DNA of 64,000 bases from Macrotrachela quadricornifera (taxonomy: Eukaryota > Rotifera > Eurotatoria > Philodinida > Philodinidae), in NCBI GenBank assembly GCA_022393335.1, contig JAJEKB010000382.1:306922-370921 (forward strand), given 5' to 3'. Positions 23,168 through 36,294 of the stretch are shown here, piece by piece. Positions within the stretch are counted from its first letter, which is position 1, and each line of letters starts with the position of its first letter. The position numbers were made by a program, and so were the translations under genes. The notes under the pieces were generated by a model. The model was not told where the DNA came from, made no database searches, and was given only the letters and a program-made list of their open reading frames with translations.

Positions 23168-24170
23168 TCAAGTTTCGTCTTCACGCTGAAGTGTTGTCAT
23201 ATTCAATGCTTTAAGTGGCATTTTTCTATTTATAATTGGCGGAAGAACAGTGGATAATTTAATTTTCGATTGTGATGATGTGATTTTATTGAAATTCACA
23301 TTTTCTATATGATTGTTCAGTAATGGTCGTTGATATTTTGTACATGATTGTACATCATCTGACTCGAAATTTTTTGATGAAAACGATTGCATATGTTGTG
23401 AAGGTGTTGATCGTCCAATAAATAAAATTTTTTTAGATTCTTGATCAGGATTAGTACGATGATTAAGAGATGATGAACGACTTGATAGACGACGACCGAA
23501 TAGCAAATGGCGTTGTTCATCATTATTTTTACATTTTGTTGGTTTATTAGGTAACATAATTTGTTCAAGACGAATACGATTATAAACACTTTGTTGATGT
23601 TGTTTTTCTTGATGTATTTGATGAGTAAGTTGTGCAATTAATGTTGAACGTTTTTCAAGTTCAATTTTAAGTTCTCGTTGTTTATTATATTGTGTATGTA
23701 ATTCTAATGCATGCTTTCGATCATTTACAATAAGACGATTTTCATAATCATTTTCAAGTTTTTCTTTTTCTTCTAAAATTTGATTTAATTTTTCTATTTT
23801 ATCTTTATATTGTTGTAATTTATTTTCAAGTTGTTCTATTGTTGCTTGAAGTTTACCTTGAATAATGAAAGAAAAATCATCTTTTTCTCTTTATAATTAT
23901 TATTTACCATCATTAGAAGAATTAATTACAGTACCACCAATTGATAATTGAAATGTAAGATCTGAAAATGAATTTAATAAATGTATGAAATAATAAACAA
24001 AGTCTAATTTTATGCTAACCACTATATTTTTGTTGCCATTTAGCAATTTCTTCATGAAGATTAGCTAATGTTGATGCATGTTCACGTTGAATAAATATTA
24101 TAGATTTTTCAGCACTTTGAAGTCGTTGAGCTAAAGTATTAGTATCTGTTGAAGGAATTATGTTTGACAT
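23168..24170 (-). CDS. CCDC92: CCDC92-like coiled-coil protein
   Basis: Exons 24020-24170, 23908-23961 and 23168-23856 (complement) give 297 residues. The N-terminus reads LAQRLQSAEKSIIFIQREH then ASTLANLHEEIAKWQQKYS, and continues across a phase-1 intron into DLTFQLSI. This matches the defining N-terminal block of CCDC92 proteins (QREHASTL, LH-EI, DLTYEL). A long Glu/Lys/Gln-rich coiled coil follows (about residues 70-150, with RSTLIAQLTHQIH near its end), then a basic Ser-rich tail with LFGRRLSSRSSS and LPPI. CCDC92 in vertebrates is a centriole/cilium-associated interferon-induced protein of similar size. It lies head-to-head with ODAD2, 1.25 kb apart. Confidence 0.8.
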
Positions 24171-25420
24171 AGATCAAACCTAAAAAAGCAACTATAGAAA
24201 AATAGAATTTAAAAAATAACGAAAGAAGTATTTATAAGAATATTTCAATGATTAATGATACATATTTGAAAAAAGAAAGAATGTGCATGAAAACAAGGCT
24301 ATGCACTTCAATATATGTAATAGGATAAAGAAAACAGGAGATTACATTATCGTGCAGGCACTTCATTACGAAAAAGAATAAGCGATGGAACTAAATTTTT
24401 TTCTTCCAGAAAAGATCAAACAAATATAAAATTAGTATTTATTGTACAGATTAATGATGATAATTTGATAAAGTTATTAATAAGAAGTGTTTATATCATT
24501 GACTATTAATAAATCTAAGTCAATTTAAACAGTTTTATCGAATAAGAAAAAAAACTATGTTTTTATTAATGTACTGTTAATTTATTCAGCAGCACTTGCT
24601 GGTCTTTATTGTTATTCTTATCAGTAATAAACATGGCATGTACAATTTTTTCAAGTTCGTTTATATAATTACTGGAAGCCAACGTAAAATTTACTTCATT
24701 CTTTTATATTCAAGTGGATAAAAGCAGAATAGATTACTGGTCTTTTTATACAAAATATATTGATACTATTTGAATATTTGTAATTTGTTTCTAACTTGTG
24801 AAAATCTTTGTCTTTTAGTGAGCTATAATATTTAGGTAGTTTTTAATTGGTAATCTATCAACTATTTGAAATATAGTTTAAAAAAAAAGATAAAAACGTC
24901 ATCACAAAAATATTTATTTGTTTTGAAAATCTTTGATAATGATTGTATTTTATCTGATTATTGTTTTAATTGTTCATTCCGTATTATTAAAAAATAAATT
25001 TATAAAATATTGTACAGATAGTACTTCTGATAAGATAAATATGATTAAGAAAAACTATTCAATAAATTATATTTGATTGTTAATTCTAATAAATAATCTC
25101 ATTTGATTAGATTTTTCTTTCCTTCAGCTGCTTTTATTTCATGTTGCTTAGCAACAACAAGGATTAAATAAAGTGCATTACTGCTAAGAGTCTCTATAAA
25201 ATAAATAATTTAAGTGATATAGAAATTGAAAAGAATGGTTGAATTGATTTTTCTTTTTTTTTAAAATTATTATAAAAAAATAATTTTCATTCGATTACGT
25301 TAAATAAATCAGGTTGCTTAGTAATATCATTCGTAAAAATAAATTGATGGTGCCAAATTGACTTTGATCAATAATAAATAGTTTATAAAGTCTACAGAAA
25401 AAAAAAACGAAAAAGAAATA
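24171..25420. other. Divergent intergenic region CCDC92-like / ODAD2
   Basis: 1.25 kb separates two divergently transcribed cilium-related genes and must carry both promoters. I see AT-rich sequence with poly-T and poly-A runs and no open frame of note. No X-box (RFX) palindrome was recognised by eye, but I could not search for one systematically. Confidence 0.5.
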
Positions 25421-28238
25421 ATGTCATCAGTAACAAGTACAGGTAAAATATTCATTTTATCATATTTTTTTTCGGATTTAATATATTATCAGATTATCCA
25501 TCAGCAGATAAAAATCGTCAAAAATTATTATTAAGCTCTCGTGATTGGGATACATTAGCTACTGAGTATGATAATTGAAAGAAAAGATTTTCTTATAAAT
25601 AATTTTATTTTTTAAATATAGTCGAAATACTTCACGTAAAAATCAAATAAATATATCAAAAGGTACTAGTTTAGAAAGAGGAATTAATACACGTACAGGT
25701 GGTCATACAGATCGTAGTCGACGTGGAGGAGCTGGAAATTATGAATCAGAAGATTCAAGCGAAGAAGATGATGATGATGAAGAAGATCAATTAGTAGAAC
25801 GAACACGTCAAGATCAAACTGATTTACCATCAGAATATTGGCAAATACAACGATTAGTTAAATATCTTAAAGGTGGAAATCCAACTGCTACTGTTATTGC
25901 ATTATCTTCTATTCGTGATTTTAATTTATCAGTTGAAATATGTCAATTAGCTATTCGTGATGTTGGTGGTTTAGAAGTTTTAGTTAATTTACTTGAAACA
26001 GATGATATAGATTGTAAGGTAGATTTAAATATAAAAATTTTTTAAAGAATAATATAAAAATTTTAATAATTCAAATTTTTCTTTAGATTGGTTCATTACA
26101 TATACTCAAAGAAATTTCAAATAATCCTTCTATACGTCGAAATATAGCTGATCTTGGTGGATTACAAACAATGGTTAAATTACTTGATGAACCAGATAAA
26201 GATTTAAAATGTCTTGCTGCTGAAACTATTGGTAAAAATTTTTCTTAATATACAAAAAAAAATAATCAACAAAGTTTCTAATATTTTCTTTTAGCTCATG
26301 TTGCTAAATTTAAACGAGCACGTAAAGTTGTTCAACAAAATGGAGGTATTAAACGATTAGTACGTATTTTATTTAATAGATTAAATATTACTAAAATAAA
26401 CAAAAAACTAAATATAGGTTGCTCTTTTGGACAGCACTTCTATTAATGGTCATGGATCAAATCATCATACTTCACATAATGATAATGCTAAGAATATTGA
26501 AGTTACTCGTGCAGGTGCATTAGCACTTTGGAGTTTAAGTCGATCGAATCGTAATAAACATGCTATGCAACGTGCCGGAGTTATTCCACTTTTAGCTAAA
26601 TTACTTAAAAGTCCTAATGAAAATATGTTAGTACCTGTAGGTGGTATTATAGAAGAATGTGCTACTGATGTATAATTAATATTCATTTTTATTTTAATAT
26701 TAAAATAATTAATTTTGTTTCTATGTAGCCTGTTTATCGAACAGCATTACGAGGTATGATTCCTGATCTTGTTAAAAATTTATTAAGTGCTAATGCTGAA
26801 TTACAAAAACATTGTGCTAGTGCTATTTCTAAGGTGAAATAATAAGAGAATATTTTTTATTTGATTAATAAAAAAAAGGAAATTATTTATTTAGTGTGCT
26901 GAAGATAAAGAAATACGTGATCTTGTAAGAAAATATTTGGGTCTTCGTCCTTTACATGATCTTTTACAACAATCAGAAAATAAAGCATTGTTAGCTGCAG
27001 CAACAGGTGCTATTTGGAAATGTTCAATTTCTCGTGAAGTAATTTTTTTATCCTATTATATTATGTTTTTATATGAGCTGCTCTTTTTGTTTTAATTAAT
27101 ATTAGAATATTGCACAATTTCAAGAATTTCGAACTATTGATACACTTGTACAATTATTAAATAATCAACCAGAAGAAGTTTTAGTTAATGTTGTTGGTGC
27201 ATTAGCTGAATGTGCAAAAGAAGGAGAAAATCGAACAACAATTCGTAAAGCTAATGGAATATCACCATTAGTTAATTTATTAACAGGAACAAATCAAGCT
27301 TTATTAGTAAATACTTGTCATGCATTACGTCAATGTGCTGAAGAACCTGAAAGCATTGTGTAATTAATTTATTTTTGAAAATTTTATTATTATTATTATT
27401 AGATTTATTTAGAATGATTGATCGTTTGGATGGTGTTCGATTATTATGGTCACTTTTAAAAAATCCAAATCCACGAGTACAAGCTGCCGCTGCTTGGGCT
27501 ATATCACCATGTGTAAAAAATCTAAAAGTTTGTTTAAAATGAATATATCAATAAGATATTTTTTGATATATATATATTTTTTTTTTTAATATTATAGGAT
27601 TCAGGTGAAATGGTACGAAGTTTTGTTGGTGGTCTAGAATTAATTGTATCATTATTAAAATCAAAAGATGTAGAAGTATTAGCAAGTGTTTGTGCAGCTA
27701 TAGCTGAAATAGCTAAAGATGAAGAAAATTTAGCTGTTATAACAGATCATGGAGTTGTTAAACTTCTTTCAGACTTAGTAACACGAGTAAAAATGAATTA
27801 AATTTTTAAATTTATTCATTTTAATTCTTTTTTTTATATCAATAGAATGAAGATCTACTTCGTCGTTATTTAGCTGAAGCTATAGCTGAATGTTGTAAAT
27901 GGGGAAATAATCGACAAGCATTTGGTGAAAATCAAGCTGTAGCACCACTTGTTAAATATCTTAAATCATCTGATCCTAATGTACATCGATCAACAGCTAA
28001 AGCATTACATCAATTATCAAAACATCCAATGAATTGTGTTACAATGCATGAAGCGGGTGTTGTTCGAGTATGTTTATCTTTTAAAAAAAAAATGCTTTTT
28101 ATTATTTTTTTTCTATAAATTTAGTTATTAATGGAAATGGTTGGTTCAAAAGATGATGTACTTCAAGAGAATGCTGCTATTTGTATTTCATATATTCGAC
28201 GATTAGCATTAGCTAATGAAAAATCAAGAAATGGTTGA
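25421..28238 (+). CDS. ODAD2: Outer dynein arm docking complex subunit 2 (ARMC4), short N-terminus
   Basis: Thirteen exons (25421-25442, 25493-25565, 25622-26018, 26087-26231, 26295-26359, 26418-26669, 26729-26833, 26895-27038, 27106-27359, 27413-27527, 27598-27786, 27846-28067, 28125-28238) give 698 residues. After a charged, acidic N-terminus ([15 protein letters not shown]) the protein is a solid run of armadillo repeats, starting [20 protein letters not shown] and including [51 protein letters not shown] and [12 protein letters not shown]. It ends [17 protein letters not shown]. These match vertebrate ARMC4/ODAD2 almost block for block. In that family the protein helps anchor outer dynein arms to ciliary doublet microtubules. 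Vertebrate proteins are about 1,040 residues, so some 350 N-terminal residues are absent here, or lie in exons that I could not find upstream. Confidence 0.92.
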
Positions 28239-29678
28239 GAACATTTTCTTTTCTATATACGCAAAGAGAGTGAAAAAAAACAGTGATGAATATTTGCTTT
28301 ATGATCAATACAGTCTAATAAAATTTTATAACACTTTAATAACTTAATATAAAAAACTAAAACTTGTTTTGTTTTAAATGATTCATAAGTTGTGACTTTT
28401 ACATTAAAGTCTTATCATTATATTTAAGAATGTTGTATATAAAAGTGAAAGAAAAAACATGAAAGATAAGCTTTTATTGTGTGAATATTTTGTTGATAAA
28501 ATTCTTTCTTACATATATCATATTTTAGTAAGTTTAACATCTCAGAAAGATTATATTTACATTGAATTTTAATATCAATTATTAATATGTCTGCTCAACA
28601 TGTTCATGAAAAAGGTAATATATTAGTCCTTGAAAAAATAAAAGTGTTTATATGTATGAAAGCGTTTCTAAATGAAGGTCAAGTTAGGATACATAAAAAA
28701 GAAAATCTTCTGAACACGATTACAACCTTCAATTCTAAGTTAAAAAAAAAGAAATTAAATAGTTTTTCAAACCACTTTAATTTTTAATAGTGATATACAT
28801 TGTTGCTAAGTCATTTTTCTATTTGTTACTCGTTATTATCGATTGAATATATTACATAATTTTCATTTATTTAAACATATTACGTATGTCTCTCAACTAT
28901 AAAATTGAATAGAACTTTACACATATGTATTGAGAAGGTATTATACATCCGTGGGAATCTTAAAAATGAATAGAATACAACTTTTTTCGTTTATACATTC
29001 AGTTCTTTATGGTTATACTCCACTTCACTTTATTTTAGTGACGTCGAGTAGTATACAAATACTGCAACATTCACATACAACAAAAAGAAATAAAGAAAAG
29101 AAAAAACGATGAAGAATTGACAACCATAACAACAACAACAACAACAAAATTTCTTTTCTTTTTACTTTCACTATTGAATAGAAGCGGAGTAGCAGTAGAC
29201 CACAATCAATCTTTTGAGTCTTTGTAAGAAAAAAAATTCGTCAAATCATCAAAAGAAAAGAAACTGAGAAAATGGGAAGCAGTAGAGCACTATAGGTGTA
29301 TGCGTGTGCTCTATTGATTGATTCAAAAAATTGCGTCTTTCTCTCTTCTCTTCTTTCGACAACAGATGTAAAAAAAAAAAGAAAAGAGAGAAAGTTTTTC
29401 CATTATTCGATTGTTGTCTCGGGCGTCAAGGTGTCCATTGTCTGTTGTCGCCACTCGTTGCCAACAAACGAAACAGAGGTGGGGTAAAAGATGAGAAGCG
29501 CTTACATTAATAATGTGTATGCGTAAAAAAGAAAAAGTGTGTGTGAGAGAGTGTGTATGTCTATGAAAAAATAGTTTTATTTGTATACTTTTTTAATCAT
29601 CAATTACATACTACATTTATTAAAAACTGATGCTTTTAGAATTTTTTGGTAAAATTTCTTCTAGATAAAGTCAAAACT
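28239..29678. other. Intergenic region ODAD2 / ODF3
   Basis: 1.4 kb between two genes in the same orientation. It contains a (CAA)n tract at 29127-29147, A-rich and GA-rich tracts, and a GTGTGTGAGAGAGTGTGT patch near 29538-29556 shortly before the ODF3 start. Open frames at 28587-28787, 28930-29112 and 29296-29487 are low-complexity and not believed. Confidence 0.5.
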
Positions 29679-30627
29679 ATGGTATTCACTGAAACAAAAC
29701 CACGCGGCCCAATTTCGGCTATGCACTCAACACCTGGTCCGGTTTATCTATTACCGGGCCTAGTCGGAAGTAGTTTTCATGATCCACGTTCGGTTCATAC
29801 AAAACAACCAGCATATTCATTCGGTCTCAGACATGGTAAATATAAAGATGAAGCATCCCCTGGTCCCTGCTATTTTCCAAATCCAAAAATTTCTCGAACT
29901 GGTAGAGATGGTACACCACATTATTCACTCTATGCTCGACGTGGTGATCTTAAAGGAGATCTTAATCCTGGTAAGAAAAAAAACAGACAGAAAAAGAAGA
30001 TTATTAAAATGACTCAAGTTTCATACGATCTCGATTAGGACCTGGTGCTTATAAGCCCGAAGATAAAGGACCAATGAAAACGGTATTTCATGCACCACCT
30101 GCTTATACATTTGGTTCTCGTCACAAATACTATGGACTCGATAATACGCCCGGTATGAGTGTATCGTTTATTATGTTTAGATACATATTGAAATTTTCTT
30201 TTAGCACCAAATGCTTATGGTTTACCTGGAATGCTTGGTAAAACAGTACAAAGTGTAAAAAAACAAGCACCAATGTATACATTAACTGGAAGAAGTAAAC
30301 GAGGTGGTTTTGATGAAGATTTACAACGAACACCAGGACCTGGTAATAAATGATGTGCTATTAAATATTTTCTTTTTTTAATATTATATGTCAATATATT
30401 TTTTAGGTGCTTATAATGTAACAAAACCAGGTATATACAAACAGGAACCACCACATTATAGCATGATAGCTCGAAATGAAATGCCTGGTGATACAACTCA
30501 AAAACCAGGACCTGGTAAATATTCTCCAGAGAAAGTTTGGCTTCATAAACAACAATCACCTGGTTATTCATTTGGTATTCGACACTCAATGTATGAAGCT
30601 CCACTTATTGTTGACGTGAAAGAATAA
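29679..30627 (+). CDS. ODF3: SHIPPO-repeat ciliary microtubule protein (ODF3/CIMAP1-like)
   Basis: Four exons (29679-29970, 30039-30152, 30205-30342, 30407-30627) give 254 residues, the same length as human ODF3. The ATG at 29679 is followed by VFTETKPRGPISAMHSTPGP. The protein is built of Pro-Gly-Pro SHIPPO repeats: STPGPVY, SPGPCY, NPGPGAY, TPGPGAY and KPGPGKY, alternating with PAYSFGLRH, PAYTFGSRH and PGYSFGIRH segments. Family members bind microtubules in sperm tails and other axonemes. It lies 1.4 kb downstream of ODAD2 on the same strand. All four exon junctions keep phase 1 after a PG codon, matching the repeat structure. Confidence 0.93.
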
Positions 30628-32303
30628 AATCATCAATACTATTATTTTGTCTATCCTTGTACGTTCATATGTTTTTCTTTGAACTAGAGAAAAAAAAACG
30701 ATTTCAATCTTCATTTATAGCTTGTACAATCTTTTTTTTTCGTATTTTTCTAATTTTATTTTATATACAGATTGATGATGATCTGATGTGATGTGACGTT
30801 TGCGAAATGTATAAACACCTATAAGTCGTCATAAAAAAAAAAGTTTCTTTTGCTTTCTTTTTCTATAGAGAAGGAAATGTAAACAAAAAACTATATAATT
30901 TTGGAAGAGAAATGAAGTACTTAAAATATTTTTTATTAAATCATTTTTCTCTTGCGCACTACATTAATATAAAGAGCTTTGCAAACACGAGAACAAAAAT
31001 AATAATGGATGTAATTGACCTTGAAAGAGGATTAGTTGGATATTCATCTAGGTAATTGAACGGTTTCTTTTTTTGATTCAATTCATATATGTATTTTTTA
31101 TATAAGCCTTTTTTTTTCTCCCCGATTACCAACAAAAAAAGAATTTGTACTTTTATAATTTTCACTATTTATTTAAAATTTTCTCTAATGAATATGAATC
31201 ACATATTTAAAATGAAAGAGATTTGATATGAATACATATTTACATTCGACATATGTTGTTCTGATTTCTTGATAGACAGAATTTTATTAGGAATATTTTT
31301 CATAGTTATGAGAAGAGAAATATCTTTATATACGATATGATAGATTATTCTTTAATGTAAATATACCATGAACTCTAGAATGTATATCATATTTTTACTC
31401 ATTTTATTTATTTATTTGAATTAAATATTACGGTGACATACATATTGACACTGAAAAAAATTTAATATTTACTATTATGATCAATTTTGTGATATTTTTT
31501 TCTTCATCTAAATTACATCAATATATGATAATGTATTTTGTTTCAATCAAAATAATCGTATTCTTTTGCCACCTACATTTAGACCTATAATATGCATAAA
31601 ATATGTTTATCATAAATATTTTGCCAAAAATGAATAAACTAAATATGTTTTAGAGAGTAGGATCATTAATTACGTAAGTTTAAGTATTATTTTATAAGAA
31701 ATTTTTTTTCTTAATCTTCCATTCAACTTTCTATCAATAGCAGAAAAAAGAATTTTCTTGTATAGAAAGTAAAAACGTATAATCCGATGAAGGTTATACA
31801 TTGTTACATGTAAAGAACAATGTTCAAGAATTTACAATTACTTCAATAGAATATATATAATAATAATCTTTTATTTCCATTAGAGAAACGATAAGTTTTT
31901 TAGTCATGCTACATCAATCTATCTTTTTCTATTAGTGTACAGTAATGATAACTATAGATCTTATGTGCCAATAATGAAATATCAATTAAACAATAGATAT
32001 AAATAGTAGATACATCAGAAAGAAAAAAATATTAATGATAGATACTTGTATAAATCAATTCTATTTGAAGTATATATTTGTTTATAAATTATTTTTTTAT
32101 TATAAACAAATATATAATTGAGCAGTAGTTTCACAGTTGTTGTATTTTCCATAGTCAATATATGGTTCGAATAACGAAATCCTTCTCGTGTCAATTCGAG
32201 CATCTTCACTTGATTACATGATTAGAACGTATCGGTACAACGTAAAGAAGTATTCTAGTTCTTGGCTGAATCGCATATGATGCACTGGATATAATAAAAT
32301 CCT

Positions 32304-32321
32304 AAGCATAGCGCTATGCTT
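32304..32321. repeat. Perfect 18-bp palindrome
   Basis: AAGCATAGCGCTATGCTT is fully self-complementary and stands out in otherwise AT-only sequence. It might be a dimeric transcription-factor site or a relic transposon end. Nothing else around it is symmetrical. Confidence 0.7.
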
Positions 32322-32439
32322 TTATTTGAGAAAAAAAGTGAATGCTCAATTTCAGATGTTTTCATTACAAAAAAGTGTTTTCAATATAAAAACAAGCTTT
32401 TTCTCTGTACCAATTTAGATGAAAATAAAAGAAAAGATT

Positions 32440-32494
32440 AGAAAAATCAGACTTGTAGTATATTATAATGGCACTATTATAACCTGATTTTTCT
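32440..32494. repeat. Hairpin with 11-bp perfect arms
   Basis: AGAAAAATCAG at 32440-32450 is inverted as CTGATTTTTCT at 32484-32494. The 33-base interior contains a second nested pair (TATAATG / TATTATA type). Intergenic, so possibly a structured RNA, a terminator-like 3' element or a small inverted-repeat relic. Confidence 0.5.
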
Positions 32495-33676
32495 CATCGT
32501 TTTTTTTATATGTTAAGTTCCAGTAATGATTTTTATTGACACTCATGAAAGTAAGTTAAGTAGAATGGTTTCTTGCATTGTCTACATTCTGTTGAGATTT
32601 GTTTACATTTTTCTCTTACATAAGAAGCGTTATACGATTTCCTTATCTTATGATAACATTCATAACATCTTTTCCTACTTATAATCTGTTGAAATTTCTT
32701 TTAATGGACGAACTTTATTGGTATTTTTATCAGTAGAAGTTTCACTCGTTCACAAGTCGAGTTAAATCAATCATTGATAAACAGTACGAAATAGATTATT
32801 TTGGCGAAAAAGATACTCAGAGAAACAATTGAATCACATGTGTTGCATAAAAAGACGTTGAAAATATGTTTAAAACTTATTTTTATAGTATATAAACGTA
32901 ATAAACATGAGAAATAATATATTTTAAAATTAAGAAGAAAGTAAAAAGTGGACGTAGAACAAGAACTATTTTTTTCTCATGGGCTCAGTCAACGTGTTAA
33001 ATAAAGAAATTCTCGATTTTCCAAATGGTAACATAACAAAGTATTATTTGCTTTCTGACGAAGAAACAACAATAGCAGCTAAAGAAATAAAACGATATGA
33101 AAATTGCAGATTCAACTCATTTGACACATGCAAATCTGTCTACTTTAACATTTGGTGCGTATATTTGATCAATAATTCTGGCGAATAGAGAAGTGCAACT
33201 TGTACTTGTCCATTATTTCTGAAAAACTACATCTATAAGCACATCATTTGGATATTTATAAGTCTAAAACATAGCAAAACTCCATCGGAGGCCAAAAATG
33301 TAGCAATTAATACAAAAAAAAGCGAGATAGACCATCTAAAGCCAAAAACATTTTGGTCACACAGTAATATTTATAATTAAAATATAAACTTTTTCTTGCT
33401 CATATAAATACTAGCCTTTACTTAATTATTTTTTATATATTGATTGAGTTATTTGAATACTTTGATAGTATATTCTTTTTTGTTATGAGATTAATAGATA
33501 TCTGTGAGGAAAAAGATCTACTTCAATCGATATCAATTAATTAATAAGAAAGAAAAAAAAAATATTTTATTGTTTTTGTGTAACAAAAAAAAAACGAACT
33601 TACAATCTCTCCAAAATGAGTACGGATAAATTTTAACGAAAAAAGGGATAGAAAAAAAGCCATATAAATATATCTT

Positions 33677-36294
33677 TCAAACATTTCTTAATCGTCCACT
33701 ATATGAAGATGATGATATCTGTGATGGTTTTCCACTTGAATATATATGTGATAATGATGGTGAATCATCAATAACAACTGATGTTAATAATTGATAACGT
33801 TGATTAAAATTACTACTTGATGATGATGAATGAAGACCATTACGACGGAAAAATAATGATCGAAATTTAGCTCGTAACATTTTTCTATAAAATACTAATA
33901 TACATAATCCTAACATAATACATATTAAAATAATTATTGCTGTTGAATCAGTATGAGATCGTCGATAATGTATGGTACTTTTTACTTGATTTATTGATCT
34001 ATTAAAAGAATAAATATAAACATTGAGAATTAGAAAAAAAAACGAAATTTTATAAACCTTAATGGAAGGAATCGAGTTTTATAAAGAATAGCACCTAATG
34101 TCCATTGAACATCATTATTATTAACAAGTGATGCTGAACGTAAACGTTGATAATTAACAGGAAATTTTAAACCATCATGAAGGAATGCATAAAGCCAAGC
34201 AGATTTAAAACATTGTAATCTAAATAAATAAATAAATAAATAATAATTATTTAAAAATAAAAAAGATAAAATTCTTACAATACACGATTTAAATCAGCTT
34301 TTGGAAATAATTTATTCGTATACCATCGTCGAATATCTGTCCAATTTGAATTACAAAAATTCTAAAATACAGAAAAATATTTATCTTTTTTTAATAATTT
34401 TTATTTTAAAAACTTTACTCTTGATGCATTAAGAAAGGCTAATCGTGCGTAGGGACCACCAATTTTTAAAATATCTTCAAAAAAAAAAGCCGAAATATAA
34501 TTATTTCTTATTTATTTTATATTTCAAACCTTCCATTGTATACCAAAATTCCGAAAAACCATAAAAATCTTGTGCTTCATAATTAATTGTTGGTTGATAA
34601 ACACCATCAAGTGAACATGGTTTTTTTTTACATGTTGCATTTATATTAAGTAAAGTAACTAAATTTCGTGCACAATTATGAAAATCTCCTATACCAATTA
34701 TTGTTATTATCTTTTCATTTCGTGTATAATTTGCTGAATAACCACGAGGTAAACAATAAGCATCATCAACTTTAATATGAGATGAATTTGTTACTGATGA
34801 ACTAAAATATTTATTTGTTCTATATAAAATAAAAAATCTTTTTTTTTAAATTAATTTATACTTAAGTGCCATTGCAATTATGTGATCAATATATTTTTCA
34901 AATGCTTTATTTGCACCATAACCAAGAAATGTTGTAACATATATTTTATATTTAAATGCTTCTTGTTGTTCATCATAACCTAAAGAAAATTCTGCAACTT
35001 CTTCACCTTCTACCGGTGTCTAAAATAAATATTTTATTTTTTATATATCGAAAAATAAGAATTAATAAAAACAAATTTACATCTGGTGAAACTTCAACTA
35101 TAACAAGAAAAAAAATCGAATTAGTTTTTTTTTATTTAATAAATAGAATAACTTACAAGCAATTTGAGCTGATGCACCACCCATATCAAGTATACCAACA
35201 GTTGATGGTCGTTTTTTAGAAATGTGTACTGAATGACCATCAGTTACAGATACTAAATATTAAGATTTATTTTTTAGTATTTGATTATGTTTATCTATTA
35301 CTTGAATCAGTATTATTGCTTTGAAAGCGTCCAAGTACATAATTAATTGCTATCCAACTATAGATACCTTCTAATTTTCCAGGTATAACTTGAATATGAG
35401 TTTTTTCAATTTGAAAATGATAATCACGAAAAATATCATTAAATAAATCTTCAAGTAATTTTTTTTGATCACTAAAATTTGAAATACATTATAAATCTAA
35501 AGAATATTTTGTTTTTTTAATTATATATACTTTGGAGTTAATAAACGAAGACCAGCTGTTGCAAGAATGTATACTTTAAAAAGAAAAAATAAACAAAGAA
35601 ATAAAAAGAATTGAATAAAAAACCAAAATTTACATGGAGTATCACGATGTTTATCTGGTGGAATAGTTTCGGCAGCAAAATCTAAACGAAAAATTATTTT
35701 GTTAAATAAATTTTAAGATAAAGAAAATATTTTACCTAATAATGATTTTAAATATTCCGTTGCATTTTCAGGTACTTTTGCCATTGATGAAAGACCTAAT
35801 ATAAAAAAAAATAAAGACATTTATTTATATAAAAAAATTAACCTGGTTCAATTTTTTTAACAACTGGTCGTCCTTGTTTATTAAGTAATTGTTTTATTTG
35901 TAATAATTCATTTTCTTTTCCTGAATGTTCTGGCCATACATATATATAAAGTCTTGATCCACTACTTCCACAATCAATTACTATACCATAATGTAAATTT
36001 GGATTTTCATTTCCAATTTTTTTTGGTACATAAACACCACCAGCATCACCACCTTGAATTATTTCTTGGCTTTTAATTAAAGATTTTGGATCGATTGTTT
36101 CAATTGTTGCTGGATGTGCCTAATAGAAATAAAAAGAAATTTTGTTTATTTATAATATATTTTAAAAAGAATTTTAATAAAAATAATAAACATACTGGGC
36201 TTAGCATCAACCAAACAAGAAAACAGCTGAGTGCAAAAGCCATTGTCATTACTAAATATCCTGGATTGCAAGAATTTAAGTGCAACGACGTCAT
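33677..36294 (-). CDS. Ectonucleoside triphosphate diphosphohydrolase, ENTPD4/7 type
   Basis: Fourteen exons (complement: 36196-36294, 35843-36119, 35736-35795, 35634-35681, 35531-35573, 35302-35471, 35157-35252, 35081-35097, 34862-35019, 34530-34819, 34419-34474, 34279-34361, 34058-34219, 33677-33998) give 626 residues, against 616 for human ENTPD4. There is an N-terminal membrane anchor (MTMAFALSCFLVWLML), and the apyrase conserved regions are present: DCGSSGSR (82-89), ATAGLR, PGKLEGIYSWIAINYVLG and LDMGGASAQIA, then GVYQP and DFYGFSEFWY. A second anchor (STAIIILICIMLGLCILVFY) precedes a Ser-rich cytosolic tail. The NPNLHYGIVIDCGSSGSR and RFLPL blocks place it with the Golgi/lysosomal ENTPD4/7 enzymes, which hydrolyse nucleoside di- and triphosphates in the lumen. 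All apyrase motif residues look intact. Confidence 0.92.

Larger units (their letters stand above)
30628..33676. other. Convergent intergenic region ODF3 / ENTPD
   Basis: 3 kb between two 3' ends. No gene supported; the open frame at 32979-33188 and others are short and AT-driven. It holds a perfect 18-bp palindrome at 32304-32321 and a hairpin at 32440-32494. Confidence 0.5.
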
